A DNA stretch of 24,588 nucleotides from positions 1 to 24,588 of IMG/VR virus record IMGVR_UViG_3300020430_000088; one strand, given 5' to 3'. Source of the DNA: a virus. Positions within the stretch are counted from its first letter, which is position 1; the number at the start of each line of letters is the position of its first letter. A program made the translations under genes and the position numbers. Below the pieces are notes generated by a model, which was not told where the DNA came from, searched no databases, and saw nothing but the letters and a program-made list of their open reading frames with translations. Of this stretch, positions 11,702 through 20,045 are shown piece by piece.

Positions 11702-12918
11702 TGCCAAGCTATTCTGCAGTACTTCCGAAACTACATGAAGCTCAAGAAACTGTTGCAAATTCAGAAGCAAGATGGAAAGTACTTTGTGCAGGTAGAAGAT
11801 TTGGTAAAACCAGACTAGGTGTTCAATTATGTATTCAAGCTGCACTTGAAGGTAAGAGAGCTTGGTGGGTTGCTCCTACATTTGCTATAGCACGAGTTGG
11901 TTGGAGAGCTATTGAAGCAGCAGCTATGTCTTTTCCTCAAGAGATACGACCCAAAGTTTCTATTGCAAACATGGAAGTCTTTTTTGAAAATGGTGGATAC
12001 ATCGCTGCAAAGTCTGCAGATAATCCACAAAGACTCAGAGGTGAAGGTCTTGACTTTCTAGTAATGGACGAAGCTGCATTTATTAAACCTGAAGTATGGA
12101 GAGAAGTTTTAAGACCTACACTTACAGAAAGAAAAGGTTCTGCTTTATTTATATCTACACCAATGGGTATGAATAACTGGTTTTATGATTTATGGACAAA
12201 TGCACAAGATGATGAAAACTGGGAAACATTTAGATTTTCAACTGTAGATAATCCTGCAATTGACCCTGATGAAGTTGAAGTAGCTAAGAAAGAAGTTGGT
12301 TCAATAATATTTACTCAAGAGTATCTTGCAGAGTTTGTAGACAATGGACAATCAATAGTAAAACCTGAATGGATATCGTATTTTCAAAAAACTGAAAATG
12401 GTTTATGGCAAGCAAAAGGTATAGAGTATGACCCATTAGAACTTACACATTTCGGAGCAGCAGATATTGCAGTCACTACAGCAGAAACATCTGATTACAC
12501 TGCAATCATAGATTTTGCAAAACATAGTGATGGAACTTTATTTGTAAATGATGTAAAACAAATTAAAGTTGAGGGACCTGATTTAGTACCACAAATATCA
12601 GAGATGTACCAAAGACATGGATGGACTCATGTGATTTTAGAAAAGGTTGGACTTTCAAAAACTGTTTCACAAATGCTTCAAAGAGAGGGTTTTAGAGTAC
12701 AAGAATTTCCTGCAGATAAAGATAAAATAACAAAAGCTTTGCCATTATCGGCTAGGATGGAGGCTGGAGATGTTTTACTTAAAGCAGAAGCTCCATGGCT
12801 ACCGACCTTAGAAAGGGAACTATTGACGTTTCCATTAGGTTCGCATGATGACATGGTAGATGCTTTAGCACTAGGAGCACAAGAAATGCAAAAAAGAAGA
12901 ACATGGGAAGCTTACTAG
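11701..12918 (+). CDS. terL: Terminase large subunit
   Basis: This 405-residue ATP-driven DNA packaging motor also cuts DNA with a nuclease domain. Walker A is AGRRFGKT at 30-37 and Walker B LDFLVMDE at 117-124, with the ISTPMG coupling motif at 151-156. The RNase H-like nuclease has Asp255 in FGAADIA, Glu314 in VILEKVG and Asp383/384 in GSHDDMVDAL. It is compact but complete. The start overlaps the previous gene as TAATG, and the portal gene follows after three bases. Confidence 0.93.
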   Translation: MPSYSAVLPKLHEAQETVANSEARWKVLCAGRRFGKTRLGVQLCIQAALEGKRAWWVAPTFAIARVGWRAIEAAAMSFPQEIRPKVSIANMEVFFENGGYIAAKSADNPQRLRGEGLDFLVMDEAAFIKPEVWREVLRPTLTERKGSALFISTPMGMNNWFYDLWTNAQDDENWETFRFSTVDNPAIDPDEVEVAKKEVGSIIFTQEYLAEFVDNGQSIVKPEWISYFQKTENGLWQAKGIEYDPLELTHFGAADIAVTTAETSDYTAIIDFAKHSDGTLFVNDVKQIKVEGPDLVPQISEMYQRHGWTHVILEKVGLSKTVSQMLQREGFRVQEFPADKDKITKALPLSARMEAGDVLLKAEAPWLPTLERELLTFPLGSHDDMVDALALGAQEMQKRRTWEAY

Positions 12919-12921
12919 TAA

Positions 12922-15558
12922 ATGGCAGAAGATAGAAATAGATTTTTAAAAGCCTTTGATGTAATCAGAGGTAGAGAAGAAAAAGCTAGTTATAACCAAA
13001 TGTTTGGTAATGATGTTTCTGTATATGGATACAATACAACATCAGGTTTTTTCGAATCAGATAAGTTAGCCGAGATAGGAGATGGTTCAGCAAATTCTGC
13101 TGTTATCGCATGCCTTAATGTACTATCAACAGCTTTCTCTGAACCTACATTGAATGTATGTAAACCTGATGAGTACGGCAATATGGATAAAATTGCTCAA
13201 CATCCAGTAGCAGAATTGTATGCCAGACCTAATCCATACATGTCAGCTGGTTTATTAAGTCACTACATTGTTTTGGCAATGAATACAGTTGGTGATGCCT
13301 TCCTTTACAAAAATAAAAATGCTCAAGGTCAAGTAGTACAACTTGTTCCAATAATGCCTCATCTTGTGGAAGTAAGAGGCAATCAAGAAGAATTGATTAC
13401 ACATTATGAATATTATCAACATGGTAAAGGTGGAGAGAACATGAAGATACCTGTTGATGATATTGTACATATTCGACAAGGAATAGACCCTAATGACCAC
13501 AGAAGAGGTCATGCTCCATTAAAAGGTGTATTAAGAGAAATATTAGGAGACGAGGCTGCAGGTCAATGGTCAGCTGCTCTACTACACAATATGGCTGTAC
13601 CTGGAGTTGTTTTATCACCAAGGAATGATTCGCTTGGTGGACCAACTAGGGAAGAAGCAGAAGCTATTTCTGAATCATACAAACAAAAGTTTGGTGGTGC
13701 GAATAGAGGAGCTCCTATGGTTTTATCTGGTTCAATGAATGTTGATATAGTTTCTTTTTCACCTGACCAAATGAAGCTACAAGAATTAAGAAGATTACCT
13801 GAAGAAAGAATATCAGCAGTTCTTGGAGTTCCAGCAATCTTAGCTGGTCTAGGTGCTGGACTTGATTCAGCTACATACAATAATACAAGAGAATTGAGAG
13901 AATTTTTCACAGAGCAAAAATTAATACCTATGTGGAAGATTGTCTCAAATGAACTTACACATCAACTTCTTAAAAAAGATTTTGCAGATAATGAATTAGA
14001 ATGTAAATTCGATGTAACTTCTGTCAGAGCTTTGCAAGAAGATATGGATGATTTATATAAAAGAGTAAACACAGGTGTTCAAGGTGGTTGGATAACAATT
14101 GGTGAAGCAAGAAAAGTAGTAGGTCTTGATAATGATGAAAGACATGATGTTTACTTAAGACCATTGAATATGATTCAAATCCAAGAAGATGGTACACCAC
14201 TTCTAGAGAGAGATAGATTCTCACCTGATGAAGGTAAATCTTTATTGGGCTCAGTTGCTTTACCACCTGAATCCACAAGGCAAGATATTATCGAATCACC
14301 TCAGAGAATAGAAGAAGAAAAGTATGTAGCTCAAATGCCTAATGGTGCTTTCTGTGTTATTACTCACGAAAACAATGAAATTATAAAATGTTTTAAAACA
14401 AGAGCTGAAGCAGATAAGTTTTTAGCTGATATGAAAAAATCACAAAGACCAAATGAGAATTTTTTCTTAGAACCTGATGAAATAAAAGTATCATTTGAAG
14501 AAGCAGAGGCTTTACATAATGTAGAGTCAGATAGTTATAGAAGTGAAAAGAAAGAAAAGCCAATAAAAGATAGAACAAATTTTCCAAGTCGTGGAGATGA
14601 TTTAGCTATTAGAATTACTAACTCAAAATATAAAATGTTTCCTTATGCTTTTGCAAAAGATTTAAAAGAAAATTATCCAGAGATTTGGAGAATGGCTGGT
14701 ACAGGAGGTAATCCTCCTACTGCTTTTACAGGTAATGATGCTTTTGCTAGATGGTCTAAATATCAAAAAGGTGATAGAAGTGAATCAGTTTTAAGTTGGG
14801 TAAAAAGAAGAGAAAGATACATGAGTAGACATCAAGGTGATTCAAGATTAAATGGTGTTATAGCTGCTATCAAATGGGGTGGTGTTTTAAATATAGGCGA
14901 ATCAAAAATGAAAGAAATTATTGCTGAAAGAAAAAAACTTGTGAGAGAAAGAAGAAAAAAATCTTTATTAGTACAAGGTCAAATACTTGATGAAATATTT
15001 GCAACCAAAGTTTCAGCTAATGTTAGAAAAATTTTAACTAACAAAGTTAAAAAACATAATGAAAAAAATCCAAAGCACAGGGCAAATTTAAGAACACTTA
15101 TAGCAGTATTCCGAAGAGGTATTGGAGCTTATAGAACCTCACCAGGTTCTGTTAGGGGTAATGTTGTAAGTGCTGAACAGTGGGGAATGGGCAGGGTCAA
15201 CGGGTTTATACATGCTTTAAGAACTGGTAGATTCAAAAGAAAACCTTATGATACTGATTTGTTACCATCATCACATCCACTCTCATCTAAGAAAAGTGGT
15301 GAGAAAGCATACTCAGTTAGAGTTGGGCAATCTGTAAGCTGGTCTATAAATAAAGACCCTCAACCCCCATCAACTGTTCATGGTGTTGTAGTATCGGTAA
15401 ATGGTAAAGAAAAAACTGCGACTATGCAAGTGTGGGCTATCTTAGAAAATGGTAAACATAAGAGAACCGATAGAAGAGTAACTCAACCTATATCAAAGCT
15501 AACTGTTATAAAGGATATTACAAAAGAAAAGACACTAAATTCTGAGGTAAATGTCTAA
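12922..15558 (+). CDS. Portal protein with long C-terminal extension
   Basis: This 878-residue protein has an HK97-family portal domain in its first ~440 residues (for example VIACLNVLS, NPYMSAGLLSHYIVLAMNTVGDAF beginning at about 95, PEERISAVLGVPAILAGLG near 292-310). HK97-type portals are usually about 400-500 residues. The extra ~430 residues hold a Lys-rich domain starting FPSRGDDLAIRITNSKYKMF at 554, a segment with AEQWGMGRVNGFIHALRTGR near 752, and an SH3/Tudor-like end (VGQSVSWSINKDP near 801). The portal forms the dodecameric DNA gate. The extension may be a fused morphogenesis or injected domain. The start follows terL by three bases. Confidence 0.85.
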   Translation: MAEDRNRFLKAFDVIRGREEKASYNQMFGNDVSVYGYNTTSGFFESDKLAEIGDGSANSAVIACLNVLSTAFSEPTLNVCKPDEYGNMDKIAQHPVAELYARPNPYMSAGLLSHYIVLAMNTVGDAFLYKNKNAQGQVVQLVPIMPHLVEVRGNQEELITHYEYYQHGKGGENMKIPVDDIVHIRQGIDPNDHRRGHAPLKGVLREILGDEAAGQWSAALLHNMAVPGVVLSPRNDSLGGPTREEAEAISESYKQKFGGANRGAPMVLSGSMNVDIVSFSPDQMKLQELRRLPEERISAVLGVPAILAGLGAGLDSATYNNTRELREFFTEQKLIPMWKIVSNELTHQLLKKDFADNELECKFDVTSVRALQEDMDDLYKRVNTGVQGGWITIGEARKVVGLDNDERHDVYLRPLNMIQIQEDGTPLLERDRFSPDEGKSLLGSVALPPESTRQDIIESPQRIEEEKYVAQMPNGAFCVITHENNEIIKCFKTRAEADKFLADMKKSQRPNENFFLEPDEIKVSFEEAEALHNVESDSYRSEKKEKPIKDRTNFPSRGDDLAIRITNSKYKMFPYAFAKDLKENYPEIWRMAGTGGNPPTAFTGNDAFARWSKYQKGDRSESVLSWVKRRERYMSRHQGDSRLNGVIAAIKWGGVLNIGESKMKEIIAERKKLVRERRKKSLLVQGQILDEIFATKVSANVRKILTNKVKKHNEKNPKHRANLRTLIAVFRRGIGAYRTSPGSVRGNVVSAEQWGMGRVNGFIHALRTGRFKRKPYDTDLLPSSHPLSSKKSGEKAYSVRVGQSVSWSINKDPQPPSTVHGVVVSVNGKEKTATMQVWAILENGKHKRTDRRVTQPISKLTVIKDITKEKTLNSEVNV

Positions 15559-15596
15559 TATAAACAATAGAACAACTCTGGGAGTTTAATTTAGGC

Positions 15597-17186
15597 ATGC
15601 AAGAAAGAGAAATAAAAAACATTAACCTCGAGTTCAAAGAGGACGGCGAGGGTAAGGTATCAGCAGTCTTTTCTGTTTTTAACAATTTAGATTCAGATGG
15701 AGACGTTGTAGTACCTGGAGCTATCAAATCCAGGGCAAAATCAGGAATGGTTCCAATGGTATGGGCACACAAATGGGATATGCCCATTGGAAAAGGAATA
15801 ATCACTGAAGATGGAGATAAAGCTACATTCCAAGGTGAGTTTTTCATGGACACAGATTCTGGTCAAGAAGCTTATAAACTAGTAAAGAACATGGGTGATT
15901 TACAGCAATGGTCTTTTGGTTATAGAGTCAATGATTCAGAATATGGAAAAATGAAAAAAGATAATTCAGATGATGAACAAGATGTCAGATATCTAAAAGA
16001 CCTTACAGTCTTTGAAGTATCACCAGTATTAGTAGGTGCAAATCAAGACACTTACACAATGGCAATCAAATCTAATAAAGAACTTTTAGAAGAGATGGTC
16101 AAAGATGGTACTGACAAAAATGAAGATATCTATGAAGATAATTTTTCTGAAGAAAAAGTAGCTTTAGATAAAGATGTTTTTGATAATCCTGGCGAAGCTA
16201 TGGAAAGGTCTAAAGAACTGTCTTGTGCAGTAGGAGTGCATACACATAAAATGGATGATGGTCAAACAGTATTTATGCCATGCAAAACTCATGAAGAATA
16301 TCATGAAGCAACAGGTAATACTAATAAACCAAAAGGTCACACACCACAACATACTGTTATGCAAGCCTTAGGAACTATTGCAGAAGATATGAAAGATATT
16401 CTCAAGAATCTTCCAAAAGATGAAGATGCAGATTTACCAAGTTGGTGGGTTGATAAAGTTAAAGATTTGGCAAAAGATATTAATGATATCAGAGACCAAC
16501 TTCTTGACCCTCAACCAGAGAAAGATTTACAAACAATTTACGAAGACCCTGCTAAAGCATTAGCAGAGGCAACTGAATTAGGTAAAGTAGTGAACATCGT
16601 AGAGATTGATGGTAAGAGTTACTACAAAGTTGATTCAGAAGAAGAAGATGTTGAAGAAGATATTAAACAATCTTTTTCACAACAAGTCACTGATGTGCTT
16701 GCTGCGTTTAATGACTTGATGGCACGAGCTACCGCCATAGCGATGTTGCGTGCTAAGGATGGAAGGAGACTGGGTATGAAAGCCACTGACGCATTAAGAA
16801 GTGTGCAAGAGGATTTAACTGATGCTTGGGCAGAAGTTGATGAATTTATCACAAACTTCGGAGCAGATGAACAGGCTAACTTAGAAGAAGTCGTTGAAGA
16901 ACCAACAGAGGAACCTGTTGAAGAATCTGAAGCTGAAGTAGCTGAAGCAGAATTAGTAGAAGAACCTGCTGAGGAAGTAGAAGTTATTGAGCCAGAAGAG
17001 ACTGAAGAAGAAGAGGAAAACCAAGAGGAAGTAGAAGCAGAACCTGCAGAAGTTCCTGTTGGCGAATCTGAAGAAGAAGTCGCAGAGGCAGAAGTAGAAG
17101 AAATAGACGATGAATCTGAGGAGCTTTGGGCAGAAGGTCAAGCAATTATTGCTGACTCTTTGGAAGCCGACTTAATCGAAGAATAA
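15597..17186 (+). CDS. HK97-type prohead protease with acidic scaffold tail
   Basis: The 529-residue protein begins with a peptidase U35/S78 (HK97 prohead protease) domain. His58 in MVWAHKWDMPIGK, Ser106 in QWSFGYR and Glu140 in FEVSPV are the likely catalytic residues. After about residue 160 come a Cys/His-containing module (HTHKMDDGQTVFMPC) and helices. An extreme Glu-rich stretch then runs from about 430 to the end. This probably serves as an internal scaffold that the protease later destroys with the capsid N-terminal segments. The gene precedes the major capsid gene, as expected. Confidence 0.88.
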   Translation: MQEREIKNINLEFKEDGEGKVSAVFSVFNNLDSDGDVVVPGAIKSRAKSGMVPMVWAHKWDMPIGKGIITEDGDKATFQGEFFMDTDSGQEAYKLVKNMGDLQQWSFGYRVNDSEYGKMKKDNSDDEQDVRYLKDLTVFEVSPVLVGANQDTYTMAIKSNKELLEEMVKDGTDKNEDIYEDNFSEEKVALDKDVFDNPGEAMERSKELSCAVGVHTHKMDDGQTVFMPCKTHEEYHEATGNTNKPKGHTPQHTVMQALGTIAEDMKDILKNLPKDEDADLPSWWVDKVKDLAKDINDIRDQLLDPQPEKDLQTIYEDPAKALAEATELGKVVNIVEIDGKSYYKVDSEEEDVEEDIKQSFSQQVTDVLAAFNDLMARATAIAMLRAKDGRRLGMKATDALRSVQEDLTDAWAEVDEFITNFGADEQANLEEVVEEPTEEPVEESEAEVAEAELVEEPAEEVEVIEPEETEEEEENQEEVEAEPAEVPVGESEEEVAEAEVEEIDDESEELWAEGQAIIADSLEADLIEE

Positions 17187-17210
17187 TATAATCACAGGAG
17201 ATTAAGTTAA

Positions 17211-18437
17211 ATGAGTAAATTAACAGAACTCAAAGACCAAATAGCAAAATCTCGTGAGGAACTAAAAGCTGCTTTCGATTCACAAGAAGACGGTAAGTAC
17301 ACACCTGAGGCAAAAGAGAAAATCAAAGGTCTCAACACAGAACTTGCTGGACTTGTTGATGATGTAAAAATCGAAGAAGCAAAAGTTCAAAACGAAAAAG
17401 CTATGGAAGTCGACGAAACACCTGTTAATGCTATTCCTAATGCAGAAGAAGTACAATCACCAAAAACAATTGGTGAAATGTTCACAGGAACAAAAGCTTA
17501 TGAAGCATACAATGAGAATGGTGTTAAAGGTGTAGATTCAGGTGTTGAATTTAAAACAACTTTGAATACAACTGGTTATGCTCCAGAGAGCCTAAGAGCT
17601 CCTGGAATTCTTGAGACAGCTCTTCGTAATCCAGACAGCGTTATTGGATTGTTTGACCAAATTCAAACTAACCAAAATGCATATGTCTATCTCGAAGAGA
17701 CAACATTCACCAACAATGCTGGTGCAGTTGCTGAATCTACTGACATTAGTTCCGCTAATGAAGGTGCTTTAGCATTTACAGAAAGAACAGAATCCATCAG
17801 AAAGATGGCTACTTTCTTACCTGTAACTGACGAATTGTTAGCTGATGTTGCTGGAATTCAAGGATATGTAAACTCAAGATTATCAACAATGATGAAATTG
17901 AACTTGGATAACCAACTTATAAATGGTGACGGAAGTGCTCCTAACTTAACTGGTGTATTAAACAAATCAGGTATTAATACCTTTGCATTTGGTTCTTACA
18001 CAGGTAAGTTAAGAAAAATCGGTCAAGTTTACCAAGCAATCACAGAAATCAGAAAAGATGCATTCGTAGAACCAGATTCTATTGTTATGCACCCATCTGA
18101 TTGGTACGACATTGTTACAGAAGAAAGCTCTGTAGAAACAAGCGGTTCAAGAAACCCATTGTTTGTCGTTGCCGGTGGTTTCGGTGCAGACGTTGCTCCA
18201 AGACTTTGGGGTCTAAACGTAGTACCTTCAACAGTTATTGCTGAAGGAACAATGCTAGTCGGTAAGTTTGGCGGTGGTGACGCTGCTCAAGTAATTATGA
18301 GAGAAGGCGTTGACCTAGCTGTTTCCGACAGCCACAGCGATTTCTTTGCAAAGAATCAATTGGCAATCAGATTGACAATGAGATTAGGATTTGCAATTTA
18401 TCGTCCAACTGCATTCTGTACTATTACAGCAATGTAA
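17211..18437 (+). CDS. Major capsid protein, HK97 fold
   Basis: This 408-residue protein starts MSKLTELKDQIAKSREELKA. Residues 1-85 form a charged helical delta domain expected to be cut off by the protease encoded upstream. The body has capsid signatures such as TTLNTTGYAPESLRAPGILE beginning at about 115, LPVTDELLAD, NQLINGDGSAPNLTGVL and MHPSDWYDI, and a C-terminal LAIRLTMRLGFAIYRPTAF. CACAGGAG before the start is a strong SD. A good hairpin follows the stop. It forms the icosahedral shell. Length and order match the HK97 group. Confidence 0.93.
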   Translation: MSKLTELKDQIAKSREELKAAFDSQEDGKYTPEAKEKIKGLNTELAGLVDDVKIEEAKVQNEKAMEVDETPVNAIPNAEEVQSPKTIGEMFTGTKAYEAYNENGVKGVDSGVEFKTTLNTTGYAPESLRAPGILETALRNPDSVIGLFDQIQTNQNAYVYLEETTFTNNAGAVAESTDISSANEGALAFTERTESIRKMATFLPVTDELLADVAGIQGYVNSRLSTMMKLNLDNQLINGDGSAPNLTGVLNKSGINTFAFGSYTGKLRKIGQVYQAITEIRKDAFVEPDSIVMHPSDWYDIVTEESSVETSGSRNPLFVVAGGFGADVAPRLWGLNVVPSTVIAEGTMLVGKFGGGDAAQVIMREGVDLAVSDSHSDFFAKNQLAIRLTMRLGFAIYRPTAFCTITAM

Positions 18438-18447
18438 TTAGACATTT

Positions 18448-18485
18448 GGTTTACAAAGGGCGGATTTGTATTCGCCCTTTAAACC
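18448..18485 (+). terminator. Strong hairpin after the capsid gene
   Basis: The eight-base stem AAAGGGCG/CGCCCTTT with an outer GGTTT/AAACC helix (AC bulge) closes a ten-base loop, about 10 bases past the capsid stop. It lacks a T-run, so it is likely a partial terminator or a 3' block that raises capsid mRNA relative to the genes after it. Confidence 0.6.
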
Positions 18486-18498
18486 ATTAGGAGAATTT

Positions 18499-18681
18499 AT
18501 GAAATACGTAAACAAACAAGATACAAAAGACCAAGTAGAAAGATTTGGTATGATTGTAAGAAATGAAGATTTTTTTAAAAATTCAGAGGCAAAGTTAGAA
18601 GAATTTTTAATTGATGAGAAAGAAGAAGTTTCTGATGAGGAGAAGGTTGAGGATAGTACTGACGAAGTAACAGAAGAATAA
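18499..18681 (+). CDS. Acidic small protein, 60 aa
   Basis: This 60-residue protein starts MKYVNKQDTKDQVERFGMIV and becomes an almost continuous Glu/Asp run in its last 22 residues. AGGAGAATTT before ATG fixes the start; an upstream in-frame codon lies within the hairpin and is rejected. The order capsid, small acidic, small basic resembles accessory head genes. The role is unknown but could be head decoration or assembly. Confidence 0.6.
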   Translation: MKYVNKQDTKDQVERFGMIVRNEDFFKNSEAKLEEFLIDEKEEVSDEEKVEDSTDEVTEE

Positions 18682-18698
18682 TCACAGGAGAGTGAACT

Positions 18699-18758
18699 AT
18701 GGGCTACGGAATGTACAAACCCAAGAAAAAGAAAAAACCTAAAAAGCGTAAGAAGTAA
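18699..18758 (+). CDS. Tiny poly-basic peptide, 19 aa
   Basis: The 19-residue peptide MGYGMYKPKKKKKPKKRKK is fixed by CACAGGAG, the same SD used by the capsid gene, and by its fit between two neighbours. Twelve of nineteen residues are Lys or Arg. Such a peptide could bind packaged DNA or the acidic neighbour encoded just upstream. Small Lys-rich peptides near head genes are easily missed, so coding status rests on the SD and context. Confidence 0.55.
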   Translation: MGYGMYKPKKKKKPKKRKK

Positions 18759-18773
18759 GGTAGGATAATTATT

Positions 18774-19022
18774 ATGTATACAATACCAGAAAAAAATATT
18801 TGGAAACTTCCTGATGGAAAGATTTGGGAAGGTGTTCAAGCAGACTTACCTAGTAGTCAAGCTGATTTAATTGCAAAAGCTGGAAAAGAGTATCCAACTG
18901 ATTGGCTCAAAGAGCAAGGTTGGGGAAAGAAAGCTGCTCCTAAGAAAGCAGAACCAGCAAAAGCAAAAGCTGAAAAGCCTGCTGAAAACAAAGCTGCCAA
19001 AGTCGAAAAAGAAGATAAATAA
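18774..19022 (+). CDS. Small protein with Ala/Lys/Pro-rich tail, 82 aa
   Basis: This 82-residue protein starts MYTIPEKNIWKLPDGKIWEG. The first 50 residues look folded (WKLPDGKIWEGVQADLPSSQ, then a helix). The last 30 are low-complexity Lys/Ala/Pro/Glu repeats, a histone-H1-like tail. AGGTAGGAT is the probable SD. It may be a head accessory protein; tails of this type often contact DNA or capsid. Function not established. Confidence 0.6.
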   Translation: MYTIPEKNIWKLPDGKIWEGVQADLPSSQADLIAKAGKEYPTDWLKEQGWGKKAAPKKAEPAKAKAEKPAENKAAKVEKEDK

Positions 19023-19038
19023 AACAGGAGGCTAACTT

Positions 19039-19695
19039 ATGGCTTTCTGTACAGCCTCTGATGTAGAAAACTATGTACAGTTTGCTCTATCCTCCGATTT
19101 AGAGACACACCTAACTAATAATATAATTCCATTAGTTGAAGCTGCTGTCAAAGAATATGTCGGATATGACGTAGAACAAGCTACACAAACTGAGACATTC
19201 ACAGGCGACCAAACAAAAGATATATTTTTAACACACTTACCTGTCAATTCAATTACATCAATTGTTGAAGATGGTATAACTCTTACTCAAGGAAATGAAA
19301 ATGATTATGTTTCATATAGTAATGGAAGGGTTACAAGAATAGGAGGAAGATGGTCTTATCTTAAACCTTTGAATATTGTTGTAACTTATAATGCAGGATA
19401 TTATGCAAGAAGTGGTTCAGATACTCCAAAACTTCCGATACAGTTCAAGGCTGTTGCTGAAAGAGCATCTGCAAGAATACTTGAATCAACATTAGTTATA
19501 GCATCACAACAAGAAGCTGCAGAAATCAAAGGACAAACATCATCTGAAGTATCAAATTTTACAATGGCAGATAGTCAAAGAGTAGGAGACTATTCAATAA
19601 GTTATCCTGGTGGTTTAGCTTTAAATGCTGCAACAGTATTAACTGCAAGTGACTTAACATTACTTGCTCCATTTAGAAGACAATTTTTCGTGTGA
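19039..19695 (+). CDS. Head-tail connector (adaptor) protein, 218 aa
   Basis: This 218-residue protein starts MAFCTASDVENYVQFALSSD, with helices NIIPLVEAAVKEYVGYDVEQ, then beta strands IFLTHLPVNSITSIVEDGIT. The long helix-plus-beta layout after the capsid gene matches gp6-like adaptor proteins of HK97/SPP1-type phages, which bind the portal ring. CAGGAGG precedes the start. The assignment rests on layout and position. Confidence 0.7.
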   Translation: MAFCTASDVENYVQFALSSDLETHLTNNIIPLVEAAVKEYVGYDVEQATQTETFTGDQTKDIFLTHLPVNSITSIVEDGITLTQGNENDYVSYSNGRVTRIGGRWSYLKPLNIVVTYNAGYYARSGSDTPKLPIQFKAVAERASARILESTLVIASQQEAAEIKGQTSSEVSNFTMADSQRVGDYSISYPGGLALNAATVLTASDLTLLAPFRRQFFV

Positions 19696-19696
19696 T

Positions 19697-20044
19697 ATGG
19701 CAGCAAGATTTCCAAGAAGACTTTTAATTGATACAGTAAACATTCAAAGAAGCTCTGGTAGCTCTGTAGATGAAAGAGGTAATCCAACAGATAACTGGGC
19801 TAACTCTACAACAGGAGTAAAAGGACGTTTAACTTTTCTTGCTGAATCAGAAGATAGAGATGGTAGGAATACCATTGTCAGAAACTTTTCTTTAGATATT
19901 CCAGGTGAAATAGATGTTAAAGCTTCTGACAGAATATTCGAACCAAGCTCTGGTAAATACTATGAGATAAATTCTATATCTCAATCAAGAATGAAAGATG
20001 GAAGGGTATATTACAAAACCTTAAGCTTATTATATAGGGAATAA
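19697..20044 (+). CDS. Head closure (head-tail stopper) protein, 115 aa
   Basis: This 115-residue protein starts MAARFPRRLLIDTVNIQRSS. I use the ATG at 19697, two bases past the previous stop, not an upstream codon inside that gene. The sequence DTVNIQRSSGSSVDERGNPT and later strands (GRLTFLAESEDRDG, SGKYYEINSISQS) match small beta-barrel head-closure proteins of the SPP1 gp16 / lambda FII sort. These seal the connector and hold the tail. Confidence 0.7.
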   Translation: MAARFPRRLLIDTVNIQRSSGSSVDERGNPTDNWANSTTGVKGRLTFLAESEDRDGRNTIVRNFSLDIPGEIDVKASDRIFEPSSGKYYEINSISQSRMKDGRVYYKTLSLLYRE

Positions 20045-20045
20045 T

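Noticed and set aside
13563-13910. 115-codon leftward frame inside the portal gene
   Set aside because: It lies opposite conserved portal motifs and has no independent start signals.
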